Shown piece after piece: positions 49,601-63,694 of a DNA stretch of 64,000 nucleotides. Position numbers and translations under genes: made by a program. Location of the stretch: contig NC_090132.1 in the NCBI RefSeq assembly GCF_040581485.1, forward strand, positions 19,677,911 through 19,741,910, given 5' to 3'. The DNA comes from Linepithema humile. Taxonomy: Eukaryota > Arthropoda > Insecta > Hymenoptera > Formicidae. The number at the start of each line of letters is the position of its first letter. Position 1 is the first letter of the stretch. The notes beneath the pieces were generated by a model, which made no database searches, was not told the origin of the DNA, and was given only the letters and a program-made list of their open reading frames with translations.

Positions 49601-51729
49601 TTGCTTCTTCTTCTCTAATCACGGGTCGTCTTGCGCCGATGGAGAAGTAGCTGGATGGTCGGAGAGTGTCGTTAGTATCGAACGCCACCCGCTAACTCGC
49701 GAGTAATCGTGATTAAGGTCGGGATTAAAGTCCGCGCGAGAGCTATCGCGTGCTCTGTGTTTAGTCGGGCAGCTTTATTACCTTAGTACTATCAAGAATA
49801 AACTTGGAGCACAGGCTATTATTGATATTAAAAATATTATTGCTTGTTATAAAAATAAAAGTATGAAAATAATCTTTCATCAATGTCCGTTTATCTATTT
49901 TTTTTACTGTAACATAATAATATCTTGCTACAAATTGTCAGTTATTAAAGAATATTTAATCTCGATTGTAAAAGGAGGATCAGAAAAATATTCAATACTA
50001 TGATAAGTAGTTTTTATACATAAGATAGATTTTTTTTGTAAAAGAAATAAATCTTGATAATTCTAAGATGAAAAAGAAAGTATTATAAATGTCAAATGTA
50101 ACACAAGAACGCCAATTGAGACAGAAATTGACGTTAGATACATATAAAACTGTCTCTCTGAAAATAGCGATTTTTATATATTTCTCTATAAATACACCAA
50201 GCTACAGAAAATAATTTTTCGTAAAAAACTATTGTATGATAGGTATTTGGTTTTACTTTATGTATTTATTTTGGCCGTAAGATATTTGCTTTTCGCATTA
50301 TTTTTTCTAAACTTTTCTATCTTATTCTAGTATTAATATTTTTGTTTTAAATCATACGGTTGCTAGTTTGAGATTTGTGATTGTGCGAACAATCAATTAA
50401 AAGTCTGTCAATTTAAGCAGGTTTACTAGTTTACGACACTGATTTGCAAGCGTTAATGAATCGTTAGTTGGTAATTTAAGCAGGATGCATTTCCGATGCG
50501 CATGGATTGAACAGGATTAATGATCAATGACATATGATCCCTCGCGGCATACACTGCTTTGAAACGCATATGATTGGAAAAAGAGACTGCATCTCGTTGT
50601 ACTCGTAGTTTTAATTATCGTTGAATTCTGCAAAATACTTCGTAAAAGAATTCACCGCGACTGAATAATTCCACAAAAGGAATTGATTGCATGTAAAATA
50701 AATCTCTGTTAACTTTTCGTCCTATTGTTATCCGCTCTCTCTTTCTCATATTTCTCATCGCAAAACGCGAATGTAACAATATCTTGCTTTATGTTATTAT
50801 ATCTGGCAGTGCCGAGAAGTTCGAATATATAAAATAGTACTTTAAATAATGAACGTAGCATAAAAGTATAATTGCTATATTCGTGAAATTTGAGATTTTT
50901 CAATGCTTAATTTATTTATTAGTTTTAATAAAAGTTGACATATATCTTACATTTAATAAATGTAAATGATTTTGGTTTTATAAAATATTGAATATTCAAT
51001 AGAAACAGATAAAAATTTAAAATGCAAATTTACTCGAAACATGTATTCATCTCACTCAAATTTTCGATACGCTTTGTGCACGCGTTTATTTTTCGACTAT
51101 TTCGTATTGAACTAAAATTTAGTATATAAAAAAATAGATTAAATATTATCGTGTTTAAATATCTGCAGTGATTGGTCTTTTAACGACAAGGAAACTGTAC
51201 GCTGTAATTCGCGCGGGAGAGATTCGCCGTATCGAATATCATACGTTGATTTATGTACCGAGCACAAGCAATCGTAATTAAGGGGTTTGTAGTCCGAGTA
51301 ATCCGAGCAGGGCGGTATAGCTCTTGCAATATGGCTCGATCGGTAATTGCGTTTGATACGTCGCTGTGAAAGTTTATACGCGCGGACACGCCGTTGGCGC
51401 CGCTGACAGGGAATTGCTTTTTAACATTTGGCGCTTTAATTACGGATGCGCGAGTGTAGAATCGCGGGCAAACGCATATTGAAAGTATCGAACGTGTTAT
51501 TATCATAATAACTCGAGCCGAGTTTAATTGCGTCACTTCTTCAGTTTGTAGTTTGACACGAATGAAATTGTCGAACTGGATCATATATTGCATGCTAAAG
51601 CTGTTTTCGCCATACTACGAATTAGGCATAAATACGGGTCTTTTAATACAATCGCAATTAATTGTAATTGAGGCGAGATTGATTGCTTATATTTTCTAAG
51701 GCTTAGGATTGTGCCGAGTCACATTAGAT

Positions 51730-51799
51730 TATCTGAAAAAATTTGTAGTATTTTTATATCTTTTATTTAAAAAAAAGATACTACAAATTTTTTGGATTA
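51730..51799. repeat. Short inverted repeat
   Basis: AAAAAATTTGTAGTAT and the reverse complement ATACTACAAATTTTTT flank about 28 bp. The match continues imperfectly outward, as in a degraded foldback element. Confidence 0.7.
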
Positions 51800-52147
51800 C
51801 TTGGTGTGGGAACAACATCGATATATATTTCAATTTCTCTTACTCATACAGAATATAGTTATAAAAAGATGACGTTGATTAATGACACTATATGACCGGC
51901 ATATTACAACTTAACGTCACGGTTACTTTGAAACATTTGTAAACTTTTGGCACTCTTGCTCTTTAGTTTTGTTCTGTATTGCGTGCAAACACATTAAAAT
52001 TACAATCTATAATTAAAAGTACAGTTTATTAAGGTTTCATGTATCTTATCATACATTACAACGATATTAGAATAATATTATTGTGCTTTTTTATCGTATT
52101 TTGAAGGTGTTAAATTTTTATTTTTAAATGTAAAAATTTTTTGGGAC

Positions 52148-52196
52148 GCTTTAAAAAGCACTTATATATTGGATGCTTTAAAAAGCACTTATAAAC
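52148..52196. repeat. 28-bp tandem duplication
   Basis: GCTTTAAAAAGCACTTATA occurs twice, 28 bp apart. Confidence 0.85.
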
Positions 52197-52661
52197 CCTT
52201 CTTTTTTGACATAAAATATTTTCGTAGGTTTTTAAAATATTCATAGGCTTTGTACACTACATCTACTTAAGTGTCTAACGGATAAAACGATCTTGGTTAA
52301 CGTGTCATCAACGAGCGGGGTATGAATTGCGATGATGATTTCTTCGTCGCAGACTCGCAGGTTTCCCGTGGTGTAGGGAGAGCCCGTGTCACTACTTCCG
52401 CGAGCATACGATATATCATCGATGCGGCAGAAGCTTTTAAGCTGTCCTGAAAATACCGGCCGGCTGTACGAGTTATTAATGTCCCGCCTCCTTATAAAGT
52501 ACTCAATTTTCGTTCTGTAAGGAGGAGAAATATTAGCCGTAATACGGCCACCGCCGCACAACGAAACGCCGCAGTATATCAGCTCGGTGAAAATTACAGC
52601 GCCGACGAAGATGTTAATATCGGTGAACTTTATCGCCTGCACTAGGAAGCGCGACCGCTAT

Positions 52662-52679
52662 CGCGCGCGCGCGCGCGCG
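52662..52679. repeat. (CG)9 run
   Basis: Perfect alternating C and G, a potential Z-DNA former. Confidence 0.9.
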
Positions 52680-54120
52680 TGCACATTGTTTTGACAAAAG
52701 GGCACCGTGGCGAACTTTACGGTAGACTATGCGAAACTCGGCGGTGGTCGCCAATAGGACGAGCACACTTGCCCTTGGACGATATGTGGGCGATAAATCG
52801 ACGAGAATTTGAAAAGTGGTTATAGTTTGGTACTGATTCTCCTGCGGTCAGGTGATCTTATTGCTTTAATGTCGACTGTTATATCTATTTCTCTCGAAAC
52901 TAGGCAGGAAGGATTGAAATTGATTTCTATTTTGCTATCTGTACAAACCACTTTGTATAATCGAAACATGCTAGATCTTTATAGATACAATATTGAATAC
53001 AAAATTTAGTATAAAGATTTTATAGTAATGTCATTGTAAATCGACGAAAACAGATTAGAAATTATAATAGCAAAAGAATAAATACTTTTCGTATGGATTT
53101 TAATATTGATGGGAAGCGTATACGCTATTTGAGCCGAAACTCGATATTATTAATGTCGTCACGCATGCATTAAATTATAAGAGCATTCGAAATTCACGAA
53201 AATGCGCAGCCTTACTTCTTCTTGCTTGTACTTTAGTTACTTTTTGTAGGCAGCAATAGTGAAAATAGTCAAACTCGGTCCGTATTACATAGAAAACGGC
53301 ATGATGTCTGCGGATCATTCATGGGTGCGGTGTATTCGTGAACTTTTCGCGTAAGGGTGGCGTATGCAAAGTTCGCGGTCCGCGAGCGGTACTCTCGGGA
53401 ATGATTCTGAATCTCCGCATCGCCGAAGAATACGCGGGACCACACACTTTAAGCAAACTTTTCATCTGAGGGTCTTCCTCCGGCTCCGTATTCGGTTCCT
53501 TTCATACCCCACGTCGTTCCTGGGAGGAGCTTGTTTATAGCACCCTGTAGATACCGTAAAATAGGAAATAGCACCCCGGGGGCAAGACGGAGTTTTTCCC
53601 GAGACGTGATTGGAGTTAAGACAAGTCCTTCTGTCCGCCGGCGTCGAGGCCGGGTCTTCTTGTCGCTCTTGACCGAAAAATAAAACATCATCGCTCCGAT
53701 CTCGGAGTTATTTTAGTGAACGCGACGGCAAGAAGCAATGTCGCTTTTTAAGCGCGCATTTGTTCTCGTTGACTTTTTGCTCGTACCAGATGTCGTTCCT
53801 CGGCTAATTGTAACCGATCACCGTCATTCCGTTTTGCTTTAGGCACAGGGCTTATAAGTAAGCGCTTTCTGGGGGACCTAAATTAGTTGAATTCCTGCCT
53901 GTTCATCGTGTACGCGCATCTAAACAGCATGAGTTTCGAAAACACCGTTCTAAAACGAATCTTTTCTTATTTATCCTCAGAATTATTACATGTTTTGGTT
54001 GAAATTATAACTACTATATTTTATTTATAATAGTATAAGATTAAAAAATTTTTTTGGACTTCTTACAAAATACATATTTTAAAATTAATATATGTATAAC
54101 TACAGTACTGTTTCGGATAT

Positions 54121-54400
54121 CATTGTAATGTAAATGTATTTATATTGTACAGATAATCTTTGTGCGCGTAATCGGTGCTATCAAATATATTCGTTCCGTC
54201 GTATAACAAAGTGCGCGTCGGGAGTGTCGTTTAAAGGGAGTCGCGCGATTTTCGTATTCGGATACGCACGCGAGTAATGCGTGCGCCGCGAGTGTGTGTG
54301 TGAATCAGTGTTAGTGCCTCGAAGGACCGCTGAAAGGAGAAAAAGGCCTAGAAGGCATCGAACGATAGCAGAGCAACGATATGATAAGTAATTTATCATA
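54121..54400. repeat. Dispersed repeat, copy 2 (uninterrupted)
   Basis: Second copy of the repeat at 39.7-40.5 kb in the same orientation, without the 442-bp and about 105-bp insertions seen there. Confidence 0.7.
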
Positions 54401-56799
54401 AAAAATGCATTTTTTTAGTGATAATGATGAGTTATATAACATATTTTATAACACTCTGGAATAATAATCAACTAAAATTTTCTATATTGTGAGGTTCTCA
54501 GAAGCTATCTAATAGCCTAGAGCGGTTTTGAATAATGTCGACAAATTTCTCATATAAGATCAAGCAAGATAATAATTTATAACACTATTAAGTAAGCGAA
54601 GTACAATATTTATTATCTAATTTATGAAATGATTAGTTACTGCTAAATTATTTAAAAAATAATATGTTTTAATACAATATAAAATATTTCAACTATCTTC
54701 TTATTAGGAAACGTTTGCTCTCTACCATTTACTCGAGAGTTCAATTTTTTAATTTTATTTAATGTTACGAGCTTTATATCCAGTTAATTAAGGATGCACA
54801 AGAATTTTTAAACTGTTTCATTTTATGCAGATGCAAACTTATGATGTTTTTAATGAAATAATGCAGTACATTTTTATCAAATTTTATACTTCATATTTTT
54901 CTTCTTTAACTTTTGCAACATATAAATGTTTTAATGAAGCAGATATTTTTCCGGCTCAATTAAACCTGAGAACGTAATATTATACATAATATTATAAAAA
55001 ATTCTAATTAACAGAGAATAGATGAAAAATATAAAATACAAAGTTAAATTTATCACACGCAAAAATACATATTTACACGAATTTATATACGTTATGTTCA
55101 ATAAATGTTCATAGTGAGTATATTTATCACGTTATTACATGCTTGTAACTTCTAAATGGAAGTTACTTAAAAAGTCTTAGAGGTTACTTAAAAAGTTTGC
55201 TCAATGACAACTTTTTAGCTACTTTGTACGAGAAATGCTATTATTGAAGTGAATGATGGCCGTCACGCTTTAATTTTTAATAGGACTGTCTCTGAATACA
55301 TATATAATATATAGTGTTCTGAAAATTTACAAACAAAATTATTTTTGAGCATCTAAAAATAAAAAATTTTTTTACAAAAATATGGGAAAACCTATTTTTT
55401 TAATATTTAAATAAATAACAAAAAATAATTGTTTTTTTTCGTAAATATAAATAGATAATAAAAAATTTTTTTCTCATTTAATTTTATTTTGTTTTAACAA
55501 AATATTAAAATATATTATCTATATACAATATATCATCGAAATATTTTTATTGTTTAAGGATGATATGTGCAAAATGCTTTATTAAATTTTTAATTTACAG
55601 TCAAGGAAAAATAAATTTCAAATAGAATTAGACATTGTGTGGTTAGTAGTCTACTATCATTATATATTACACAAATTACAATTACAATCTTTGTCAAACA
55701 GTGCGCCGTATACTATGGCTTAAAAGTAATCTTGTTGTAAAATTCAGTCGGTTAGTTTTTGCGACATTTGCACTGATTGCTAATGCGAAATTATTCCACA
55801 TTTATTGCAATTTTAATCATTAAAAGTAAATCATGCGCATTTGAAGAACATCAAAAGTGGCACCGCGTGATCATCTCATTACTCACTACGTTAATTAAAA
55901 TACTGATTGCAATCACTTGTGGGTTTTTGATTATGCTCTGTGTCACTGAATTCCTCTTTTCGTTGTGTTCCGTTGTGTCATGGCAGTTTGTGTTCCATTG
56001 AAATGAAGATTATTTCGCGTATCATTATTTCAGTCGAAGTACCTATGTGGCGTGTTTAATTGAACATGAAGAATACTTAGTGTCCGAGTAATTGTTGCAT
56101 CGAGTTGTTATCTCATATATATGTATCTATTGTGCTAATTTGCTATTACCCATTTTCACGAGAATGTATTATCTTCGTAAAATCAATGAAGCTTGTTCAA
56201 TTGCAAGTTGCTGATAGATTGGCTTCCTGCGGCAATATGATAAGTCAATTGATGTGGGTTGCGTATTGATGTGATGATTTGATTATCATGATTTAATGCT
56301 TTCTACATGGAAAAGCTGTTGAATTTAAATAGCTATATTTTTATAATACATAAATGCCATTTATATAGAGATCAATAATATCAATATAAATTTCTACTGT
56401 GATCGATATTTGAACCTGTAAAGAGAAATTATTAATTTGTATGAAAGTTATATCATTGAATATAATTAGCTTTTATATTTCCACATTATTTGCGTAGAAA
56501 TAATATCAGAGAATTATAATGATCAGAGCGAGTATAGAATTGACAAATGATAAAAAAAAAAGATAGATATAAATATTATTGATGTAAGTTTTAAATTAAC
56601 GCTAAAATATTTCCTTTTTGCGATTTAATTACTTCAAGATAATAATCAAAGTTTTCAGAGTTTGAGATTCAAGCCGCAATTTTGCAAGCTAGGTACCTGA
56701 TACTTCGATAATAATATCGCAAGCATCTCTGATCCGGGAAAAACGCATCCGTGATTCGCGCGGTCTCGACAGCAGTGGAAAGGCCGAAATACATACAAG

Positions 56800-59700
56800 C
56801 CGCGTAGGAGCGCATAGGGTGGCGTCCTCCTCTTCTCCGGAGTGGGGCGGATGAGGCGCGGAGGAGCACAGTTCGGCGCGATGGTGGGGTCGGCGCGGCA
56901 GGGGAAGCACAGCACGAGGGTTGCTGAGAGCAAGCAGGCAGGGGCATCGGCCACCACGCCGGTAGGGGTGGTAGTGAATCCCTCGAAAGTCCGACGGTGC
57001 TCTCTCTCTCCACTCTCAGTCTCGAGAGCGGAGTCGGAGAGGCGAGAGAGCGCGACGCGCATTCGAAGCTCGCTCGTCGTTCCGCACCTCGTACGCGCGT
57101 ACTTATCGCGATCCATTCGTTCGTTCGTCGTTCGTTCCGTCGTGCGTTCACTGGTACGTGTATCTCTACGCGTCGCGAAGACGGGCAATGTTCCCGCGAC
57201 CGCACGCGTTGACGTTGTAACCGCGAATAAACGAGACGCCGCCGAACGTCCCGAGGTGTTGTGGAATCTGCACGGTGCGCTTCGGAGATTTATTCCGGTC
57301 TGTCAGTGTGTCGGATGTTGCTCGTTCTTTTCGCTGTGCCGTGAGGCAATGGGAACGGGATAGTCTTGCCAAAGTGTCGGAAGAATTTTTGTCATCAGGA
57401 GCGTCACTCGCTTTAGTCTCCCGGTGAGAAGCGATGATGTGAACAGTTTTGGCGAGCGGATGCTCGCAGCATGCTAGAAAAGCTCCGCGGGGGTTGGGCC
57501 GAAACGTAACGACCGTGAGAACAGTGGCTCTCTGAATTTTTCCGTTGCAGGAAAATCATGAATGATGCGTGACAACGAAAGAAAGAGAGGGAGAGCTCGT
57601 CGATTGACTTATGGTAGCGTGTAAAGTGCGTGACATTCGGACAAAAAATTCTTCAAGGTTTCCGTACTGGTCTTTCCGTTGCATCTAAGAGAACGGCGCG
57701 ATATTCTCGATGAGAACGCGAGAATTGCACTCATCCTCTCACGCGAGATCGATCGTCACGTGCTCCAGACGGCTGCCGGAGTTCGCGTGCCGATCGTGGA
57801 GGCCCGTCACGTGCCTCTCGGCCGCGGTGGAGGGTGGGTCGAGCCTCGTCAGCCCTCGATTATTTTCGCATTCGCTGCCTCGCGGATGCACTTCGATTTT
57901 CATGACGCGTGCACGAATCTCGCTCCGATTTTTTTTTTAAACTACTTCCATCACGCGTTCCAGCGCGCGCTTTCGAAACACGACGACGATTCTGCCGACG
58001 ATGCTCGACGCTATTGCGCTACACGCGGATTACGTATCATCCTACTCCATTCGATCCCGCCCTTCTCCTGCTCCCCGTCAAAAAAGTACGTACGAGTTTG
58101 TGGCTGTGATTTGACGTGAATGGGATTTGTAAACGAGAGATAGTTCACTGCCCGTGACGCGGCTTATTCTTAAAATGAAATGTCAACGGTGCACGGTCGA
58201 ATATTTACCTTTTCCCTTTTATTTTTCGGGTACACACGCGTTACTTTATCCCAAGGGGGAGGGGGGGGGATACAGCAAAGGGCAAAGGTAGATTGCGACT
58301 CGGTCTCGCACCGGTTGCTACGAGGACAATCGTAGTGCAGAAACAACACGCGAGGAGACGAGCGGTTCAAGGGTCGTCAGAACAAAGCGGCCGCGCTATG
58401 CATATGCACGAGGGACTTTGTGTACCCGGTTTGCGGACCGGTGATTACAGGTGGGAATAAACCGATACCGAGATACGGAACCTGCTGCCTAAATACGCGT
58501 CCTGACCTACTTCCGTAAGTTTCGGACATCCGCCTCCGTCCTGACGATGGCGAAACTATATCTACCTACCTTACCTTACCTAACTGCCGGCAGTCTCTCT
58601 CGTCTCGTAATATCAAATATCAACATTTGCACATTAGGCCACGCGCGCGCGCGCGCGCGCGCACTGTCGCGCGGAGGCGAGAATACGGCGAGAGTTACGA
58701 GCGCGCGCGCGTTAATTTTACGAAGCGGACAACGTAAACGCGAACTTCCGGAGCGAGTAACGCGTTTCGCCGTATGTTGTTTTAGAATATAGAGCGAACG
58801 CGGTAAAAATCATCAGTCAACGAAAAATGTCGCTTTTTGCAGAGATCGTAGCAACTGCGTAAAAAAAACACTCGATGGGATCAAGCATAACGTACCGGAG
58901 ATGGTCTTTTTTTTCCCAGTTATTTCGAAAAATAATATCGCGATCTCGCGATCGCCGTTTCACTCCGCATTATCCTAATTACGCGAATCTCCCGCTATCA
59001 ATTCAAGCGCACATTAGCGCGGATATCAAGAACGATAATTTATGGCCGACTTTTTTAACGCGTTCGAGGTATGCGGGGCCTATCGGTGTATCAATCTACA
59101 AGTACGACCGACCTGCCGGGATGATCAATTTAAAAGGTCGTCCGTTTGCGCGAAACGCGAAGATGATTTATGCCCCCGTCCGATGCGAATAACGCGCACT
59201 CGAATCGTTCGTTCGCGAATGGCGTATTTCGGCAACCGACAGCCCGAAATTATCCGAGTTACCTCAATTAGCCACGTAAATCATCGCGACTCGAAAAGCA
59301 AATGTTAAATGATTCGCGCTGCGTTCACGTTTTCGTGATTATAGGATTATGATTTTCTGCGAAATCGTGCGTTGAATGAAAACGACGTTATCACTAATTA
59401 AAAGATCGTCGCGAACTAGAAATATCATGTTTTTGCGATTTCGTGTCAGAGATTCTGCGAACGTTTGTTTAAAGATCACGAGCCGATCAACCATTGCAAC
59501 GCATTGTCAAGTATAATCGCAGCGTATTACATATGCGCACATCTGATTGTTACACATACATATGTGCATTAAAATTAGCGTAAGTGGCGCGTTCATTTCA
59601 ATAAAGCAAATAATCTAAAATTGTTTCTAGCGTTATTCCGGTTTTATTTATTCTAGTTCAAAATAGAGGAAAAACTGTAATTTAATGTAACGATATTATA

Positions 59701-60616
59701 ATCGACGGTACATACTCTTGTTAATTATTGAGTATGTATTAACAACTTTTACTGATACAGCAATTTCTCTTTAATAACTCATTTGTAATTCATTGTACCC
59801 GTAACGCAAACATACATATGCAGTACATTCGCATCGCTCCAGTAATATAAGACAGCATAAACATAAATTAGCGAAGACAAATCTAATTTAACATTACTGA
59901 AGAATCGACGAGCTCTTTCTTCGTGAACCGTAGTTTTACCGGCGATTTAAGTCGCTTACAATGGCGCTTTAGTGCCCAAGTTTAACAGGTCCTTTACGTC
60001 GACATTACGCCCGGGGGAATTCGCGGCCGGGATCTTGTAAAGTCCGATAATCGAGCTATGCATTTGGCAACAGTAAATCAACCAATTCACCACGCTTTTA
60101 AAGGGCCACAGCGTTGTCACGATCTTTTTTATGTATTGATTAGTAGTGGATCGCATCGGGAAGTCTATTCGATTTCCTGACGCGGGGTTTACGGGCAAAT
60201 TGCAGATTCCTCGGTACGTCTCTTGTCGATTCTCGTGGTTCAGCCTGTGAAGTGCCGATTCGCGCTCCAGAGAGGAAATTCGAGGAGGTGGTGTACGAAG
60301 AAATGCGCGACGCGGACGAGAAGTTGATGTTCGATTTCGTCGCGGCGAAACTGCAGTTTCTTCGCGTAACGGTGCATCGTCGATGCTGAATCGCGCGCCG
60401 GGCACGTCCGCGGTGGTGGTGGCGGTGCTCGAGCGGACTCTTTCGCGCGGATGACAGCTGGACGTTCTCGCCGCGAGAGTGACAGTGAGATCCTCGAGCT
60501 CAGTTGAGCTGGGAAGAGACGAGTCTCTCGCGTCGCCGAGAGTTCGAGACACGCCGTCGGTGATATCCGGCGAGGACTACTGCGCGAATCGAGTAGTAAT
60601 CAGTAGTGATGCCGTG
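56800..60616 (+). promoter_or_regulatory. Broad CpG-rich region, probable promoter and 5' UTR exons
   Basis: The region is strongly CpG-rich, with many CGTTCG repeats and (CG)n at 58642-58662. It contains an initiator-like TCAGTG near 57303 and TCAGTTG near 60500, and an acceptor-like CCGTTGCAG near 57550. The long open frames here on both strands (up to 198 codons) are expected by chance at this GC content. Most likely it drives the signal-peptide gene at 60617, perhaps from several starts. Confidence 0.4.
58642..58662. repeat. (CG)10 run
   Basis: Perfect alternating C and G inside the CpG-rich region. Confidence 0.9.
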
Positions 60617-60713
60617 ATGGGCTGCAGCTCGAGATCGTTCTTCCTGACCACGCTCCTCCTCGCGGTTGGATTACTGTCGATCGCGCTGTTCGCCGAGATA
60701 TCCTGCGCGACAC
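60617..60713 (+). CDS. Signal-peptide exon of an unidentified secreted or membrane protein
   Basis: Starts at ATG 60617: MGCSSRSFFL, then a hydrophobic core (TTLLLAVGLLSIALF) and a likely cleavage region AEISCAT, ending at a strong GTAAGT donor in phase 1 after C at 60713. Basic residue, hydrophobic core and small residues in that order form a classical signal peptide. An in-frame upstream ATG at 60479 would put 46 polar residues before it, so I prefer 60617. The remaining exons are beyond the window or too far to link. Many insect cell-surface proteins have this layout of one short signal-peptide exon followed by a long intron, so no family can be named. Confidence 0.6.
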
Positions 60714-62322
60714 GTAAGTCTGGTTTCATTAGTTTGGAATTATTATCGTAGATAAATTTCGCAATATTTGTTATGCAAATATATATTTATACGCAATAAT
60801 GTCTCGGAGTTTGTCTTATTTGTTTTTAAAAATAGTTTTCTACGTTGAAAGGCATTTCTCCGTTAAAATATTTACGAATGTATAGCCACTAATTGAGACG
60901 TTTATTTTGAAAGTAATAAAAGTCGTAAATTTGAAAAATTTTAGCACAGGTATACTAAATTTATCTTTATTTTCAAAATTCTTATTTAAAGTATTTCTTT
61001 TATTTAGAATATTTAAAAAAATTTACAGTTTATATGTACTTGAGAAATGCATATATCCAAATTGCTTCGGCAAACTTTGCGATGAGTGATTGATCACATA
61101 TCGTACTTGTTCTGTGATATATTACATGATTACATATTTTATGTAATCGAATAAGAGGAGTATAAATAATTTTATATTAATTGCATATTTGAATTTATAT
61201 TCATCTTGAAAATTCTTGCAATAGTGGAAACAAGCTAGTAATGTATACTTACATAATTTATACAATGGGCATTTTAATGTAGGAAATTTTAATAATAATA
61301 TTGATTTTTTATCTACTTCATAATGAAAATACGCGTTAACTTCGACTTTCTACGCATTATTATATTTTCTGCTTTTGTAAAACTGTGCCGATATTATCAT
61401 GCTGAAAGTAAGATGGTCGCATAATGAGCGATTAATGAATGCATAATTTGACTGCAGCGTCGACGCGAGAGATTTCAGCTATGCAGTTCAATAATGCACG
61501 TACGCGCAATAGGGACTTATAATCTGAATTAAACTAGAATATTTTATAGCTGCTTCTCGCCGACGTGCAAATATTTTATGATGCACTGAAAAATTTCAAT
61601 GCACAAATAAAATTTTCTTTTTTGTTCTCCAAGTTCATGGTAACATTTGTCATTTAATATTAAATTTGAAAAATATATATTACTACAATAAATAATTCTC
61701 AAAAAATAATTCTTGCAGAATTAGTAAACGTATTGTAAGAAAATATCTTTATCTTTTCTAATTATAATTTTACTGATATAAAATTTTTGCAAATTATGGA
61801 AATAATTATCATGAATAATAAATAAGAATATATCGTGATAAAATTGCATTATAAGCACAAACTAGAAATTTTCAATATGAGGATACAAGGACAATTTATA
61901 CAATTAGTTTTTCTTTCAAAATTCTTATGTGTATGTAAAGAAAGAAAATTTTGTCTCAATTTTTGTGAAAGAGTTTCCGCGCGCTTATGGTGGATTTTAG
62001 AAATAACCGTATTCAAATCTGTCCAAAGCAACGCATCTGGCATTATGGGTGATTACGCGGGTGCAATATAAATTTCCTACATTGTATCTTTTTTTGTCGA
62101 CGCTTTTTCCTCTCGAAATGCAATCGCGTAATTGCAGGCGATTAGCATTCCGCGCGAGGAGATCGCGGAGATTCCGTCGCGTCCGCCCGAGGAAGCCTCT
62201 CATTAGACCGCGTACCGGAACCCGATGGGTCTAATTATTTTCCGAGTGCCTCCGAACTCGGAGAGATTCGCATTTCGGGCGATTCGAATCGGGGTCACGC
62301 GCATGCATCGATATCCCTTTCT

Positions 62323-62355
62323 CGTTCTCTCTCTCTGTGTCTGTCTGTCTCTCTC

Positions 62356-62406
<51 letters not shown>

Positions 62407-62420
62407 GTCTGTCTCTCCCT

Positions 62421-62451
<31 letters not shown>

Positions 62452-62465
62452 GTTTTCTCTCTCTT
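62323..62465. repeat. Interrupted (CT)n tract
   Basis: About 140 bp of CT repeats with GT and CC interruptions. The reading frames through it are Ser/Leu artefacts. Confidence 0.95.
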
Positions 62466-63651
62466 GTTCACTTCATATATATCCGTTTGCCTTGCACGCC
62501 CTTAATGCCGCGTCCGCACATGTACTACCCATAGTGAGCGTGTATAGTCGCAAACTGTTTCCCTTGCACAAGCAGCCATTCCTAAAATAGATACGCGCGA
62601 GCATATTTCGTGAATCGTGTGTTGCGTGGAAGTTGCTGGAGATAGCGAGTTGTGCAAGAAGAAGCATGGACTCATATCTATAACTCGAAAGTAGGAGAGG
62701 ACATTTACGTTCGACTTTATGAGTCGTGCGAAAACGTTTATGGTTTTCGTGCGATAAAAGTTGCTGTAAAATCTTATTTTGGTGTTCATAGATGACGAGG
62801 GTACGTTATGAGGATTAAAGTAAATCTATCAAATGCAAGTACATATCTGTCATCAGGTGTTAGATATCTGTTTTGTGCTATACATTAAAACATGATACAA
62901 AATTACATCTTCTTTAATTGTGTTAAAGAATATAAAAAAATAAAATTATACGTGTACATAAAATATCATTGAATTCAACCGTATTTAATTTTGTAAAATA
63001 ATAAAATTTCAACACGGGGCATTTAGTAATAAAGAATTAAAAATTCTGTTGAATGTTACAATTGAATTCAGCTAGCTTTTTTTTACAATCGCTGTTGGTT
63101 TTTTGAGAACGATTAAAATAGTGAAAAAAAAAGGGGACGACAACAACACGGAGCATCCGCGCGCTATGATGAAATGGCCTGTTTAGTCGAGAGTGTACGC
63201 GCGCGCAACGTGAAAAGGCAGGGACGACACAACGGAATATAATCTCCCCTTCCCCACTGTCGGATCGTACCGGATTCAGGGGTTGTATCTCGGTGGGTCA
63301 CGGCGGGCGGGAGAACGCGGAGCGTGAACGAGGAGGACGAGGAGAAAGAGACGACGATGGCTTCTCGCTCAAAGGACGCTGGAAGCGAATGGGATGCGAA
63401 CGTCGTTGTCACGACCAGGCGTGAGGTCGCTGATATTCCCTTGTCTTTTATTAAGGAGGGCTTCCTTTCTACGTTTGCGCCGCTCGTTCTTCCTTTCACG
63501 CGCGTCGCTCTGTTTAGTGGCCGCCACCGCGATGTTCTTTTCTGCGCGCTTCGTTCTGTCCGTCTCTTGTTGCACCGACACCGCCGCAGTGCACCCCTGC
63601 GAATAATGCTATAATTATTTCTCTGCCCTTTTTCCTCCACCTTTTTGTTTT

Positions 63652-63653
63652 TT

Positions 63654-63691
<38 letters not shown>
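63652..63691. repeat. (CT)n microsatellite
   Basis: About 18 units, slightly interrupted. Confidence 0.95.

Positions 63692-63694
<3 letters not shown>

Larger units (their letters stand above)
47831..56800. other. Intron or intergenic DNA
   Basis: AT-rich with CpG islands at about 49.0-49.5, 51.2-51.5, 52.3-52.8 and 53.3-53.8 kb. I found no exon with matched splice sites. Contains the features listed separately below. Confidence 0.4.

Noticed and set aside
51180..51593. 137-codon minus ORF
   Set aside because: No recognisable motif or splice context; probably chance.
52241..52642. 133-codon minus ORF starting with a hydrophobic stretch
   Set aside because: No acceptor or donor, no family resemblance, and it sits in a CpG-rich island.
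56655..57363. Overlapping ORFs of 173-178 codons on both strands
   Set aside because: Arg/Ser-rich, three frames open at once, typical of a CpG island rather than protein.
59956..60552. 198-codon minus-strand ORF
   Set aside because: Lies antisense to the CpG-rich 5' region of the signal-peptide gene, with no recognisable domain or splice structure; long frames are expected at this GC content.
62225..62590. 121-codon plus ORF
   Set aside because: Translated (CT)n microsatellite giving Ser/Leu repeats.
63164..63640. 158-codon minus and 96-codon plus ORFs
   Set aside because: CpG-rich Arg/Ser-rich frames within an intron; no supporting splice sites.
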